Shown: positions 16,800 to 26,625, counted from the first letter of the stretch. The stretch is 64,000 nucleotides of DNA from Thermoanaerobaculia bacterium (GCA_030431255.1 JAUIJL010000004.1:434001-498000), one strand, 5' to 3'. Numbers and translations are program-made. Notes: a model not told the origin generated them from the letters alone.

Positions 16800-19222
16800 C
16801 GGCTGTCGAGGTCATCTGCCGTGTCTTGCGAGGGTCGCAAGGCGAGGCTCAATACCTCGTCCATATGCGTCAAGGGATGGAAATCGACTTTGCCCTTCAG
16901 ACTTCGGGGCAGCTCTTTGAGATCTCTCTCGTTGGGCGCCGGAATGATGACCGTCTTGATGCCCGCAGCGTGGGCGGCCAGGGTCTTTTCCTTCAAGCCA
17001 CCGATCGGCAGGATGTCGCCCCTCAGGGTGATCTCACCGGTCATGGCCACCTCCCGGTCGACTGCCCGAGAAGACAATAGAGAGATCAAAGCCGTCGCGA
17101 TGGTGATTCCTGCGGACGGACCGTCCTTGGGAATGGAGCCCGCCGGCGCGTGGACGTGCACGTCGAGATCCCCGAGAGCGCGGCGCACGTGATCGCGGTC
17201 GGGCTCGGGAGCAGTCTCCCCGGAGCCCAGCTGCCACTCTTCCGGACAGCGGGCGAAGTAGCCACGCACATAGGTCCATGCCGCTTGCGCCGACTCGCGC
17301 ATCACATCCCCTAATCGACCGGTCAAATGCAGCTTGCCTTTGCCCGGCACGGCGGTCACCTCGATCACCATCAAATCGCCGCCGGTGGCGGTCCAAGCCA
17401 AACCCGTGGCCACGCCGATCCGGTGGCGATCCAGCAGTGTCTCGCTGAAATTCCGCTCGGGACCCAACATATTTTCGATGTGGGTGTCGCTCAGCCGGGA
17501 GGCGTAACGACGATTCTCAGCCACCCGCACCGCCACTTTGCGGCACACCGAGCCGATCTCTCGCTCGAAGCTACGCAAGCCGGCCTCGCGGGTATAACCA
17601 CGAATCAGCTTCTTCAGCCCTTTGTCGGTAATGTGGACTTGATCCCGTTCGAGACCGTTCTCACGCAGCTGTTTGGGCAGCAGGTGCCGACGGGCGATCG
17701 TGAGCTTTTCCTCTTCCGTATATCCGGACAGGCGGATCACTTCCATGCGATCTAGAAATGCCGGCTGAATCGGATCGAGCAGGTTGGCCGTGGTGATGAA
17801 CATCACCTTCGAAAGGTCGTAGGACACTCCGAGGTAGTGATCACGGAAGGCGTCGTTCTGCTCGGGATCGAGCACTTCCAACAAGGCCGAGCTCGGATCC
17901 CCGCGATAGTCGGCACCAATTTTGTCGATCTCGTCGAGCATGAATACCGGATTGCTGGTGCCCGCTTGGCTCAAGCCTTGTATCACCCGGCCGGGCAGGG
18001 CCCCGACGTAGGTCCGTCGATGGCCTCGAATCTCCGCCTCGTCTCTGACCCCGCCCAAGGAAATACGAATGAACTTGCGCCCAAGCGCTCGGGCAATGGA
18101 CCGGCCGAGGCTTGTCTTGCCCACCCCTGGCGGGCCGACGAAACACAGAATCGGTCCCTTGGCGTCTTGCCTCAGCCGACGCACGGCCAAGAATTCCAAG
18201 ATGCGCTCTTTCACCTTGAGCAAGCCGAAGTGGTCTTCGTCGAGAATCCGCCGAGCTCGCTGCAGGTCGAGATCGTCTTCGCTGAGCGTTCCCCAGGGAA
18301 GGCCGGTCAACCAATCCAGGTAGGCGCGGATCACCGGCACCTCGCCACTCTCCGGATGGGTGCGCTCGAGTCGCCGGAGCTGTTTTTCCAGCTCCTCTCG
18401 GGCCTCCTCGGGCACCGCTTTTTCTTCCGCCGATTGACGGTATTGGGCGATTTCCTCCGAGAGGTCTTCGAGATCTCCCAGCTCTTCCTGTATCGCCTTC
18501 ATCTGCTGGCGCAGGAAGTATTCCCGATGGCTGCGGTCGATCTCGCCCTGGGCTTGGATGGAAATCTGGTGTTGCATCTGCAACAGCTCAAGCTCCCTCG
18601 CCAGCAGCTCGCTGACCTTCTGCAAGCGCTCGTGAGGGTGGATCGTCTCCAAAATCGTCTGGGCGTCGGAAAGGTGAAGCTCCAGATTCGAGGCGGCCAA
18701 ATCCGCCAATCGGCCCGGGTCGTCCAGATTGGCGGCCAGCACCATCACCTCCGGAGAGAAGCCTTTACCCAGGTGCAGGGCCTTTTCGAGCTGATCCCGG
18801 GCGCTGCGCACCAAAGCCTCGCTCTCAAGCTCCGAGGTCTCTGAGTCGACCTCGGGCACCTCTACCTCGGACACTCGCCCCTTGAGGAACGGTTCCTCCT
18901 GGCTCAAGGAAAGCAACCGCGCTCGACCGATGCCCTGAACCAAGACCCGCATCCTGCCGTCGGGCAGCTTGAGCATCCGCATGATCAAACCGACGGTGCC
19001 GAGGGTGTGGAGGTGCTCCAAAGACACGTCCGGAACCTCGGCGTCTTTGCGCGCCACCATCATCACCAAGCGATGCTCGGCCAAAGCTCGGTCGATGGCT
19101 TGCACCCCGCGGTCCGGCTCCACCGAGAGGGGGACGATCACATAGGGGAAGACCACCGTTTCCTTGAGCGGAAGGACGGGAAGGACGTCGGGAAATTCTG
19201 CGGGATGCTGCAGCTCGTTCAA
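16796..19222 (-). CDS. lon: ATP-dependent Lon protease
   Basis: 808 aa, normal length. N-terminal substrate-binding LAN domain (PVLPLKETVVFPYVIVPLSV), long helical region (about 190-290), AAA+ with Walker A GPPGVGKTSLGRSIA and Walker B VFMLDEIDKIG, and a protease domain with Ser703 (PKDGPSAGI) and Lys746 (GGLKEK), spaced 43 residues as in E. coli Lon. It degrades misfolded and regulatory proteins in the cytosol. The start is a TTG at 19220-19222; no ATG is in frame near it. It is preceded by a 111-bp gap with a tandem hairpin repeat after nrdR and overlaps thiL by 4 bases. No heat-shock promoter was recognised. Confidence 0.97.
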   Translation of the reverse strand: MNELQHPAEFPDVLPVLPLKETVVFPYVIVPLSVEPDRGVQAIDRALAEHRLVMMVARKDAEVPDVSLEHLHTLGTVGLIMRMLKLPDGRMRVLVQGIGRARLLSLSQEEPFLKGRVSEVEVPEVDSETSELESEALVRSARDQLEKALHLGKGFSPEVMVLAANLDDPGRLADLAASNLELHLSDAQTILETIHPHERLQKVSELLARELELLQMQHQISIQAQGEIDRSHREYFLRQQMKAIQEELGDLEDLSEEIAQYRQSAEEKAVPEEAREELEKQLRRLERTHPESGEVPVIRAYLDWLTGLPWGTLSEDDLDLQRARRILDEDHFGLLKVKERILEFLAVRRLRQDAKGPILCFVGPPGVGKTSLGRSIARALGRKFIRISLGGVRDEAEIRGHRRTYVGALPGRVIQGLSQAGTSNPVFMLDEIDKIGADYRGDPSSALLEVLDPEQNDAFRDHYLGVSYDLSKVMFITTANLLDPIQPAFLDRMEVIRLSGYTEEEKLTIARRHLLPKQLRENGLERDQVHITDKGLKKLIRGYTREAGLRSFEREIGSVCRKVAVRVAENRRYASRLSDTHIENMLGPERNFSETLLDRHRIGVATGLAWTATGGDLMVIEVTAVPGKGKLHLTGRLGDVMRESAQAAWTYVRGYFARCPEEWQLGSGETAPEPDRDHVRRALGDLDVHVHAPAGSIPKDGPSAGITIATALISLLSSRAVDREVAMTGEITLRGDILPIGGLKEKTLAAHAAGIKTVIIPAPNERDLKELPRSLKGKVDFHPLTHMDEVLSLALRPSQDTADDLDSR

Positions 19223-19289
19223 CGCATCTTCTTCGGTTGGAAATCTTGGGGGGACGCCCCAGAGTCGGGTCGCTTGAGGGGACAGTTTT

Positions 19290-19345
19290 AGCTGGACGGT
19301 CTCCCCAGCTTCAGCTGGACGGTTCTTCCAGCTCTAGCTGGACGG
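19290..19345. repeat. tandem 23-bp units with AGCTGG/CCAGCT hairpins
   Basis: AGCTGGACGG recurs at 19290, 19313 and 19336 (period 23). In the first two units AGCTGG is matched by CCAGCT 15 bases on, giving 6-bp stems. The third unit lies over the 3' end of nrdR, so part of the array is coding. It sits in the nrdR-lon gap on the minus strand. Confidence 0.88.
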
Positions 19346-19828
19346 ATCTTCCGTCGGCTCCGACTCTTCGGACGGGGGTTTATTCAGCAAGCTTTGGATC
19401 TCTTCGACAAACGAGCCGATATCCTCAAAGCGACGATACACCGAAGCGAATCGGACGTACGCCACCGGATCCAAGTCGCGCAGCTGCTCCATCACGATCA
19501 AGCCGATCTCCTGGGTCGAGATCTCCCGCTCTTCCCGCTGGTGTAACCGCTGCTCGATCTGCTCTACCAGCGCCTCCTGCTTACGAGCGGGAATCGGCCG
19601 TTTCTCACTGGCCTTGAGCAGACCCGCCAACAGCTTCTGGCGGTTGAACTCTTCTCGACGACCGTCGACCTTTACCACCAAATAAGGGATCGCTTCGATT
19701 TGCTCGTAGGAAGTGAAACGGCGACCGCATGCCAAACACTCCCGCCGTCGGCGGATGGTGGCACCGTCCCGGCTTTCCCGGGAATCGACCACTCGGTCGT
19801 CATTAGTTGAGCAAAAAGGGCATTTCAT
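19334..19828 (-). CDS. nrdR: NrdR transcriptional repressor of ribonucleotide reductase
   Basis: 164 aa. Zinc ribbon Cys3-Cys6/Cys31-Cys34 (MKCPFCSTNDD ... CLACGRRF) followed by an ATP-cone domain (VKVDGRREEFNRQKLLAGLL ... YVRFASVYRRFEDIGSF). NrdR senses ATP/dATP and represses nrd genes at NrdR boxes. No nrd gene or evident NrdR box is in the window. The last ten residues (EESEPTEDPSS region) are not conserved and overlap the 23-bp repeat array. It lies between the MglA-type gene (49 bases upstream) and lon, on the same strand. Confidence 0.96.
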   Translation of the reverse strand: MKCPFCSTNDDRVVDSRESRDGATIRRRRECLACGRRFTSYEQIEAIPYLVVKVDGRREEFNRQKLLAGLLKASEKRPIPARKQEALVEQIEQRLHQREEREISTQEIGLIVMEQLRDLDPVAYVRFASVYRRFEDIGSFVEEIQSLLNKPPSEESEPTEDPSS

Positions 19829-19877
19829 GGGATCGCAATCGGAAGGGCTTCTATCGAACGAGCGGTGGCCCCGGGCC

Positions 19878-21359
19878 TCAGGATGAGCTCAATGCGATTT
19901 TGAGGTTGAGTAGCACTTGCTCCAAGGAGCCGTCCGAATCGAGCTCGACGTGAAATTCTTTGGCCTGGTCTAGGAGCCTGTGCTCCGCGTCTTCCAGCTG
20001 CACGGTCAAAGCGAACCGCTTGGCCCGGCTCAAATCTCCGGGAGACAGGCTGAGCTGCAAGCTCTTGCGAATCTCCTGCCGACCGTTGACCGCTTCGGAG
20101 CCTTTGGACTTCGACTTCAACGTCTGCTTGCGCAGCTTCTCGAGCTCCGCCAGGGCATCGATGCCGAAACCTGATTTGCTGCCCTTGGGCTTCTTCTTGG
20201 TCCCGAGCTGGTTGGTGCCCGCCATCGCCGCGGCAGGCGCGGGAGCCGGGGTTGCAGGCGCTGGGGCCGGAGCAGCAGGCCGAGGCGTCACCGGCTCGGC
20301 GGTGGACGTCTCGGGCTCCTTCTGTGCCGGAGCCGGCTCCGCCTCCAGGGGCTCAGGAGCAGGCTCAGGCTCGGCTTCGGAAATCGGCACCGGCTCCAAG
20401 TCCAGCTCCAGGGGCGGCCCCAGGTCTGGAGAGGTGAAGATCGGCGATTCGGTAGAAGCGCTTTCGGCCTGTGCGGGAGAGGAGGCGGCCGGCTCAGGGG
20501 CGGCCGGCTCGGGAGCAGCCGGAGCCACCGGGGCCGCGGCAGGCGGCGAAGGAGCTTTAGGAGGCTCAAGCCGGGTCGCCACCGGCCCGGTCAATTCCTC
20601 ACTCTCGGGCAAGCTGTTGAGACCCGAGGGCGCTTCTGGGGGAGCCGGCACCTTTTTGGGCGGCGCAGGCGCCACGGGACGGACCGGCGGGCTCGGGGCC
20701 TTCGCCGGGGCCGGAGCGGGGGCAGCCGCCGCTCGTTTGGCACCGCCGGCCGGCTCGGAGCGGCCCTTGGTCAAACGCTTCTTGAGCGCCAACAGGGTGG
20801 CTTTGGAAATCGTCTTGAGGGTTTCGAAGACACCGTCACCGTTGAGGGCCGACGCTTCTTGCCATTGCCAGCGACCCTCAGGATTGAGCGCTTGGCTCAT
20901 CTCGTCGGTGCTCATGATGTTGGGAAGATCCCGCTTGTTGTATTGCAACACCAAGGGGATCGTGTCCAACGAAAGGCCCATTTCGGCGAGATTCTCTTCC
21001 AGATTTTGGAAGGACTCTATGTTGGCCTGGAGCATCGGCTTCTGGGAATCGGCGACGAACACCACACCATCGACGCCCTTGAGCACCAATTTGCGCGTGG
21101 TGTTGTAGAACACTTGGCCCGGAACCGTGTAGAGCTGAATACGGGTCGAGAAACCGGCGATCGAGCCCACGTCGATGGGAAGCAGATCGAAGAAAAGGGT
21201 TCGATCCGTTTCGGTGGCCAGCGAAACCATCTCACCCCGAGAATCGTTGGACGTGTGCTCAAAGATCCACTGAAGGTTGGTGGTCTTACCGCATAGACCG
21301 GGGCCGTAGTAGACGACCTTCGCGGCCATTTGCATTGTGCTGTAATTGAAAAAAACCAT
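19878..21359 (-). CDS. MglA-type small GTPase with long Ala/Pro/Glu-rich linker and C-terminal domain
   Basis: 493 aa. Residues 1-195 are an MglA-family Ras-like GTPase: P-loop GPGLCGKTT (19-27), switch II TVPGQ (80-82 = PGQ instead of DxxG, a hallmark of MglA), NKRD (141-144) and a G5-like EASALNGDGV. Residues about 200-395 are a low-complexity Ala/Pro/Glu linker (e.g. APEPAAPEPAASSPAQAESA), probably disordered. Residues about 400-493 hold basic KLRKQTLKSKSKG, then a predicted helical/beta domain ending VLLNLKIALSSS that I do not recognise. MglA sets cell polarity and motility in Myxococcus with the GAP MglB (roadblock fold); no MglB is adjacent. A typical MglA is about 195 aa, so the extension of 300 residues is the odd feature. 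Confidence 0.9.
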   Translation of the reverse strand: MVFFNYSTMQMAAKVVYYGPGLCGKTTNLQWIFEHTSNDSRGEMVSLATETDRTLFFDLLPIDVGSIAGFSTRIQLYTVPGQVFYNTTRKLVLKGVDGVVFVADSQKPMLQANIESFQNLEENLAEMGLSLDTIPLVLQYNKRDLPNIMSTDEMSQALNPEGRWQWQEASALNGDGVFETLKTISKATLLALKKRLTKGRSEPAGGAKRAAAAPAPAPAKAPSPPVRPVAPAPPKKVPAPPEAPSGLNSLPESEELTGPVATRLEPPKAPSPPAAAPVAPAAPEPAAPEPAASSPAQAESASTESPIFTSPDLGPPLELDLEPVPISEAEPEPAPEPLEAEPAPAQKEPETSTAEPVTPRPAAPAPAPATPAPAPAAAMAGTNQLGTKKKPKGSKSGFGIDALAELEKLRKQTLKSKSKGSEAVNGRQEIRKSLQLSLSPGDLSRAKRFALTVQLEDAEHRLLDQAKEFHVELDSDGSLEQVLLNLKIALSSS

Positions 21360-21460
21360 CGACGACCGATCCTCGTGAGGGATGGAGAAGCTTAGCAGCT
21401 GGCCAAAATGGGGTCAACGACACCACCGCAGGGTGCACTGAGGCCGACTTCGCTGGGATT

Positions 21461-22555
21461 CTACTCCGTTTTTCGTTCAGCTGGTGGAGGGATTTTTGTC
21501 GGACCGCGGTCCTCGACACCGGCCTTGGTCGTGTCACCCTCCACGCCTTCACCGGCGGCGCCTTCCGGAGGCACCCAACCACATCGCCGAAGGGTTTCGT
21601 GTTGCAACCGCTCGACCAACGGCAACAAATGGGGCGCCGTCGCCGCCAAGATCTCCTTCTGACGCCCCAACGTCACCAGGTCTCCCCGGGCGGCGGGCCC
21701 GGTGATTTTGCTCGCCACGGACACATCCTTTTCAGCCGCTGCTTGCTCAACGGCCGCTAAGGCACCCCGGGTCAACGCAAGATTTGCTTGGAGCAGCTCC
21801 GTGGGTAAATTTGCGACCCCCAGCAGCTCCTCAACCACCGAAAGCAGGGTTGCCACCCCGCCGGCGGCCAGCGTCGCCGCAAGATGATAAACCGCTCTCT
21901 GATCACCGGTCACGATCACCGAATAGGCGGCCCAGGACGCGACCAACCTCTGCGCTGAATCCCGAGCCTCGGGATCCCCATCGATACCGAACCACACACC
22001 ATGGAGCGATTCGAGCTCAGAGCCGCTCGCCCGCGCCGAGTCGGCGAATGCTTTCAAGGGATGCATCGAGCCGACACGACAGCCTACGGAACGCAGCGGC
22101 GCCAGGATCTCGGCATCGAATTGTCCGGCTACATGCAACGCCACGGGTGCTTGTGGACGCCGAGACAGCAGCTCGGCCACCTGCCGAAGCGCGGGGTCTG
22201 AAACCGTGATCAACAACAAGTCGAGATCCTCGGTGCTCAGCTCGCTCGACGGGCACCAGACCGCTTCACCGCCGGCTCCACGTGCCGCTTCTACCAACCC
22301 TTGAAGCCGCGGGCTGTCGTCCCGCAAGCCGGAGATCCGTTTCAAGATCCCGCCCGACTCGATCAAACAACGGCCGAGGGTGGCGCCGACCCGCCCCGGA
22401 CCGACCAAGGCAAAGCGCAAATTCAACGGTGCCTCAGGACTTTTCCGGGTGCCGGAAAGCTCGATGGGCAGGCCGTCGCCGGGCTGCACATTTTCGGCCT
22501 GCCCGGCTTCCGAGCCCGGACCCTTGGAGCTCCCCGCTCCCGATTGGTTTTGCAT
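21461..22555 (-). CDS. Rossmann-like / DUF2520 domain protein
   Basis: 364 aa. After a 40-residue poorly conserved start comes an NAD(P)-binding-type Rossmann fold (LRFALVGPGRVGATLGRCL; GxGxxG-like) and then the DUF2520 helical domain (VGSMHPLKAFADS; YHLAATLAAGGVATLLSVVE; KITGPAARGDLVTL). Proteins of this family resemble 6-phosphogluconate/ketopantoate-type dehydrogenases, but their reaction is not established. ATG 22555 was chosen over an in-frame TTG at 22573. It heads the minus-strand set that continues with the MglA-type gene and is divergent from hrcA. Confidence 0.87.
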   Translation of the reverse strand: MQNQSGAGSSKGPGSEAGQAENVQPGDGLPIELSGTRKSPEAPLNLRFALVGPGRVGATLGRCLIESGGILKRISGLRDDSPRLQGLVEAARGAGGEAVWCPSSELSTEDLDLLLITVSDPALRQVAELLSRRPQAPVALHVAGQFDAEILAPLRSVGCRVGSMHPLKAFADSARASGSELESLHGVWFGIDGDPEARDSAQRLVASWAAYSVIVTGDQRAVYHLAATLAAGGVATLLSVVEELLGVANLPTELLQANLALTRGALAAVEQAAAEKDVSVASKITGPAARGDLVTLGRQKEILAATAPHLLPLVERLQHETLRRCGWVPPEGAAGEGVEGDTTKAGVEDRGPTKIPPPAERKTE

Positions 22556-22642
22556 GATAGGGCTACGATACAATAAGCGGCTCCCGAGCCCCAGTCGGCG
22601 GCGAAGGGGCCGGAACGGACAGCATTCAGACCGGCACGAGCA

Positions 22643-23737
22643 ATGATGGTCAAGAAAACGGCAAAAAAGCAGACGTCACCCGCGGGCGCGGAGCATCGGC
22701 TCAACCCAAGAGACCGGGAAATCCTCAAGGACATCATTCACACGCATATGTCCAGCGGGGAGCCGGTCAGCTCCCGTGCCGTTTCCAAACACGACCAGCA
22801 CGGCCTGTCGGCAGCGACCATCCGCAACGTCATGGCCGACCTGGAAGAGCTCGGCCTGCTCCGCCAGCCCCATACCTCCGCGGGACGGGTACCCACCGAA
22901 AAAGCCTATCGGCTCTACATCGAAAGCTTGATGCGGGCCCGCAAAGTGCCGGTGAAAGAGCAACGCTACATCGATCAAACCATCGCACGAGCCGCCGACG
23001 GGGACCGCAAGGTGGACGTGGTCGGTCAGTTGCTCTCGGAGCTGTCGAGCCAAATCGGGGTCGTGCTGACCCCAGCGGTCAACGACATCGTATTGCGCTC
23101 GGCCGACTTCGTGCCCATGGGCAAGCACCAGGTGCTCTGTGTGTTCGTGTCCGAGTCCGGCTTTGTCGACAACGTGGTGGTCGAGATCGAGGAAGAGATC
23201 GCTCGCCGGGATTTGGTTCGCTTTTCGAATTTCATCACCGACAGCTTCGCGGGTCGCAAGCTGCCCAACATCCGCGAGCAATTGCTCCAGGAAATGGTCG
23301 AGGCGCGTAGCGATGTCGATCAATGGCTGAGCCGGGCTCTCGAGGTGGCCAAGGAAGCTTTCGGAAAAACCGAGGAACGGGGAGTGTTGGTCAAGGGAGC
23401 GAATACCCTTCTCGGGCAACCGGAGCTGAAAGATCTGGATCGAGTGCAGAAAATGCTCGATACTTTCGCTGACAACGCAAGGCTGGCCCACCTGCTGAGC
23501 CTGTGCTTGGAGACCACCGACAGCGTCCGTGTCTTCATGGGCTCGGACAGCGAGGTCACTTCCGAGCTGGATTTCAGCTTGGTGGCCGTTCCCTACGGCA
23601 CCGAGAGCTCGACGCTGGGCAGCCTGGGGGTCTTCGGCCCGTCGCGGATGGAATATCCTCGGCTGGTGCCCTTGGTCCGCTATCTCGGTGAAACCCTCAG
23701 CAAGTCACTTACGGCGGTGGAGCAAGAGTCTCGCTAA
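22643..23737 (+). CDS. hrcA: heat-inducible transcription repressor HrcA
   Basis: 364 aa. N-terminal winged helix (RDREILKDIIHTHMSSGEPV, SAATIRNVMADLEELGLL, PHTSAGRVPTEKAYRLYI) followed by the HrcA effector domain (ILRSADFVPMG-type core, EKAYR to RVFMGSDSEV, LGVFGPSRMEYPRLVPLVRY). HrcA normally represses the groE/dnaK genes through CIRCE (TTAGCACTC-N9-GAGTGCTAA). I searched the gaps before hrcA, grpE and dnaK by eye and found no CIRCE. It is first of hrcA-grpE-dnaK-dnaJ; grpE begins 45 bases after it. Confidence 0.96.
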   Translation: MMVKKTAKKQTSPAGAEHRLNPRDREILKDIIHTHMSSGEPVSSRAVSKHDQHGLSAATIRNVMADLEELGLLRQPHTSAGRVPTEKAYRLYIESLMRARKVPVKEQRYIDQTIARAADGDRKVDVVGQLLSELSSQIGVVLTPAVNDIVLRSADFVPMGKHQVLCVFVSESGFVDNVVVEIEEEIARRDLVRFSNFITDSFAGRKLPNIREQLLQEMVEARSDVDQWLSRALEVAKEAFGKTEERGVLVKGANTLLGQPELKDLDRVQKMLDTFADNARLAHLLSLCLETTDSVRVFMGSDSEVTSELDFSLVAVPYGTESSTLGSLGVFGPSRMEYPRLVPLVRYLGETLSKSLTAVEQESR

Positions 23738-23782
23738 ACGCCGATTGATGCAGATAAGAACTCGATGGGAGCTCGCACGATC

Positions 23783-24550
23783 ATGGAGCCGAACAAAGCT
23801 AAAAAAGGCCCCGGATCCGAGGATTCCGGTACCTATGAGCTCGACTTGAACCAGGACTCCGAGTCCCGAGTCGACGATTTGATGCGCGATGCCCTGGCGG
23901 CGGTCGAAGCCGTAGAAGAAAAAAAGCTCAAGAAGAAGATTTCCCGAGAGGATTCCAGCTTGGATACCGATATGGCAGGAGAGAAGGAGGGCACCGCGGC
24001 CGCGACCGTGGAGGCCCTGGAGCCCGAAGTGATTCTCGAAGACGAAGAGAGCGGCGATGGGCCCGAGCAGGCCGACGCGGAAAAGGAAGAGCTGCGCAAC
24101 CGATTGATGCGCACCCTGGCCGACTTCGACAACTACCGCAAACGCTCCGAGAAAGAGAAGGAGGCCCAGAAGCGCTACGCGGTTTCCGACACCCTCAAAG
24201 ACTTCCTTCCCGTGGCCGACAACCTGGAACGGGCGTTGGCGTCCGCCGGCAGTGTCGACGAGCTCAAGAAAGGGGTCGACATGATCCTCCGCCAGCTCGG
24301 GGAGACCATGAAGCGCTGGGGAGTGGTGCCGGTCAAGGCGGTGGGCGAGCCCTTCGACCCTGCCGTCCATGAGGCCGTAGCCAGGGAGGATTCTTCGGAG
24401 ATCGATGTGCCGACGGTGACCGGTGAGCTCCAGCGGGGATATATGATCCACGACCGCCTGCTCCGTCCAGCCATGGTCAGCGTCGCCATGCCGGCGGCAA
24501 AGCCGAAATCGCAAGACGACACTGAAGAAAGCTCTGACGAGGACGCCTGA
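23783..24550 (+). CDS. grpE: GrpE nucleotide exchange factor
   Basis: 255 aa. Promotes ADP release from DnaK. The conserved core is the long helix NRLMRTLADFDNYRKRSEKE, then NLERALASAG and the beta-domain FDPAVHEAVAREDSSEIDV with LQRGYMIHDRLLRPAMVSV. The first 105 residues are acidic and variable, longer than in E. coli (197 aa in total). ATG 23783 follows GGGAG; an ATG 18 bases earlier is a second option. A 254-base gap separates it from dnaK. Confidence 0.95.
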   Translation: MEPNKAKKGPGSEDSGTYELDLNQDSESRVDDLMRDALAAVEAVEEKKLKKKISREDSSLDTDMAGEKEGTAAATVEALEPEVILEDEESGDGPEQADAEKEELRNRLMRTLADFDNYRKRSEKEKEAQKRYAVSDTLKDFLPVADNLERALASAGSVDELKKGVDMILRQLGETMKRWGVVPVKAVGEPFDPAVHEAVAREDSSEIDVPTVTGELQRGYMIHDRLLRPAMVSVAMPAAKPKSQDDTEESSDEDA

Positions 24551-24695
24551 TCCGAATCACCGCAGAGCATCCGAGTCACCGATTCGGGCTGATTTGCGGT
24601 AGATTAAATCTCTTGTCGCGTATGAGTTGACGCCGAGTCGCGAAAAAGTTCGTTCCACAGCCAAGACGCGTCCCCTGATCGGCGTGCAAAGACGC

Positions 24696-24701
24696 TACAA
24701 T
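24696..24701 (+). promoter_or_regulatory. possible -10 element before dnaK
   Basis: TACAAT, five of six bases of the sigma-70 -10 consensus, lies 104 bases before the dnaK start in a 254-base gap. No matching -35 is visible at 16-18 bases, and no heat-shock sigma-32-type pair was found, so this is a weak call. Confidence 0.25.
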
Positions 24702-24804
24702 ATTTTCGTTCTGTGGTCGGCTTTTGTGTCTACCCATGGCTCCGCGTGCTGAGCGCGGGCGTTGAAGCCGACGCTGAGAGATGAATTAAGGGAAATCCTG
24801 CGAC

Positions 24805-26625
24805 GTGTCCAAGATCATCGGAATTGACCTCGGAACTACCAATAGCTGTATTGCGGTAGTCGAGGCTCTGGCACCCAAGGTGCTGGCCAACCGCGAAGGA
24901 AGCCGAACGACCCCGTCGATCGTTGCTTTCGCGGAGGACGATGATCGCCTCGTGGGCCAGATCGCCAAACGGCAGGCGGTGACGAACCCTCAAAACACCG
25001 TCTTCGCCGTCAAACGCCTGATCGGTCGAAAATTCGAAGACCAAGAGGTTCAACGGGCCCAAGAGGTGTTGCCCTACGCTCTGGCCAAAGCGCCCAACGG
25101 AGACGTGCGGGTCAAAATCGACGACCGGGAATATTCGCCCCAGGAGATCTCGGCATTCATCCTGACCGAGATCAAGAACTTCGCCCAAGACGTGCTCGGC
25201 GAAGAGGTGGCGGAGGCGATCATCACGGTTCCCGCCTACTTCGACGACTCCCAGCGTCAAGCGACCAAAGACGCGGGCAAGATCGCCGGCCTCGAGGTGC
25301 GGCGCATCATCAACGAGCCGACCGCCGCCGCCTTGGCCTACGGCTTTGAGCGCGAGCACTCAGATCAAGTGATCGCGGTCTACGACTTGGGCGGTGGCAC
25401 CTTCGATATTTCCATCCTGGAGCTGTCCGCCGGCATGTTCGAGGTGCGCGGCACCTCCGGTGACAGCTACTTGGGCGGCGAGGACTTCGACCAACGGATC
25501 ATGGATTGGCTGATCCAAGAATTTCTCGAGGAAACCGGCATCGATTTGCGCAACGACCGCATGGCTCTGCAACGGCTGAAGGAAGCCGGCGAGCGAGCGA
25601 AATGCGAGCTGTCGACCGCCGAGGAAGCCCAAATCAATCTGCCGTTCATCTCCGCCGACGACAGCGGCCCACGCCACCTTTCCCGGACCTTGAGCCGGGA
25701 TCACTTCGAGAGCTTGGTCAAAGAGCTGGTGGATCGCACCGAGGGCCCGTGCCTGGAAGCGCTCGAAGCCGCCGGACTCGACGCTTCGGAAATCGACGAG
25801 GTCCTGTTGGTGGGCGGGCAAACCCGGTCGCCGATCGTCATGCGGCACGTGGAGCGCATCTTCGGCAAACCCCCGAATCGGGAGATCAATCCCGACGAGG
25901 TGGTGGCCATCGGCGCGGGTATTCAAGGGGGCATTCTCGACGGCGAGATTAAAGACGTGGTGCTGCTCGACGTCACGCCCCTATCTCTCGGTGTCGAGAC
26001 CCATGGCGGCCTCTTCACCCCGTTGATCGGTCGCAACTCGACGATTCCCACCAAGAACTCCCAGATCTTCACCACCGTGGTCGACAACCAGGACAAGGTG
26101 GAGATTCACTGTCTCCAAGGCGAGCGGGAGATCTCCGCGGAGAACCGATCCTTGGGCCGATTCGAGCTGGTGGGAATACCTCCGGCCCCTCGAGGTGTTC
26201 CACAGATCGAGGTGACCTTCGCGATCGACTCCAACGGCATCGTCAACGTATCGGCCCGTGATGTCGCCACGAATCAACAACAGGGTATCCAGGTCAATGC
26301 CTCCAGCGGTTTGAGCACCGAGGAAATCGACCGTCTGGTGGAAGAAGCCCAAGAATTCGCCCAAGACGACGCCAAGAAGAGAGAGCTTCGACGGGTTAAG
26401 AATCGGCTGGAAGGGCTCGTTTACTCCAATGAGAGAGTCTTCGAGCAATTCCAAGAAATGCTGAACGAGAAAGAGCGAAAGAAGATCCACCAGTCTTTCC
26501 TGAGAGCCCGATTGGCCCTCAATGAAGACGAGCGGGCGGACCTCGAAGCCGCGATCTTCGATCTGAATACCGTCTCTCAGAAGCTGTCCCAGATCATGCT
26601 CGAGCACGCCGGATCGGACGGCTGA
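24805..26625 (+). CDS. dnaK: molecular chaperone DnaK (Hsp70)
   Basis: 606 aa, GTG start with AAGGGAAA upstream. ATPase domain: [36 protein letters not shown]-type block at about 140-160, [18 protein letters not shown] and [13 protein letters not shown]; then the substrate domain ([20 protein letters not shown]). It is about 30 residues shorter than most DnaK proteins and ends in a short acid-poor tail (MLEHAGSDG) without the usual EEVD-like or DDK-rich end. Works with DnaJ and GrpE, which flank it here. The divergence in the switch helix ([20 protein letters not shown]) is normal. Confidence 0.97.
   Translation: MSKIIGIDLGTTNSCIAVVEALAPKVLANREGSRTTPSIVAFAEDDDRLVGQIAKRQAVTNPQNTVFAVKRLIGRKFEDQEVQRAQEVLPYALAKAPNGDVRVKIDDREYSPQEISAFILTEIKNFAQDVLGEEVAEAIITVPAYFDDSQRQATKDAGKIAGLEVRRIINEPTAAALAYGFEREHSDQVIAVYDLGGGTFDISILELSAGMFEVRGTSGDSYLGGEDFDQRIMDWLIQEFLEETGIDLRNDRMALQRLKEAGERAKCELSTAEEAQINLPFISADDSGPRHLSRTLSRDHFESLVKELVDRTEGPCLEALEAAGLDASEIDEVLLVGGQTRSPIVMRHVERIFGKPPNREINPDEVVAIGAGIQGGILDGEIKDVVLLDVTPLSLGVETHGGLFTPLIGRNSTIPTKNSQIFTTVVDNQDKVEIHCLQGEREISAENRSLGRFELVGIPPAPRGVPQIEVTFAIDSNGIVNVSARDVATNQQQGIQVNASSGLSTEEIDRLVEEAQEFAQDDAKKRELRRVKNRLEGLVYSNERVFEQFQEMLNEKERKKIHQSFLRARLALNEDERADLEAAIFDLNTVSQKLSQIMLEHAGSDG

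Noticed and set aside
17837-18844. 335-aa plus-strand ORF inside lon.
   Set aside because: Antisense shadow of a strongly conserved gene; high GC makes long antisense frames common. The same holds for those at 36233-37393, 38536-39549 and 46054-46989.
22574-24804. CIRCE operator before hrcA, grpE or dnaK.
   Set aside because: No TTAGCACTC/GAGTGCTAA pair was found by eye in the gaps; the repeat GAGCACTC near 14780 is not paired and is not near a heat-shock gene.
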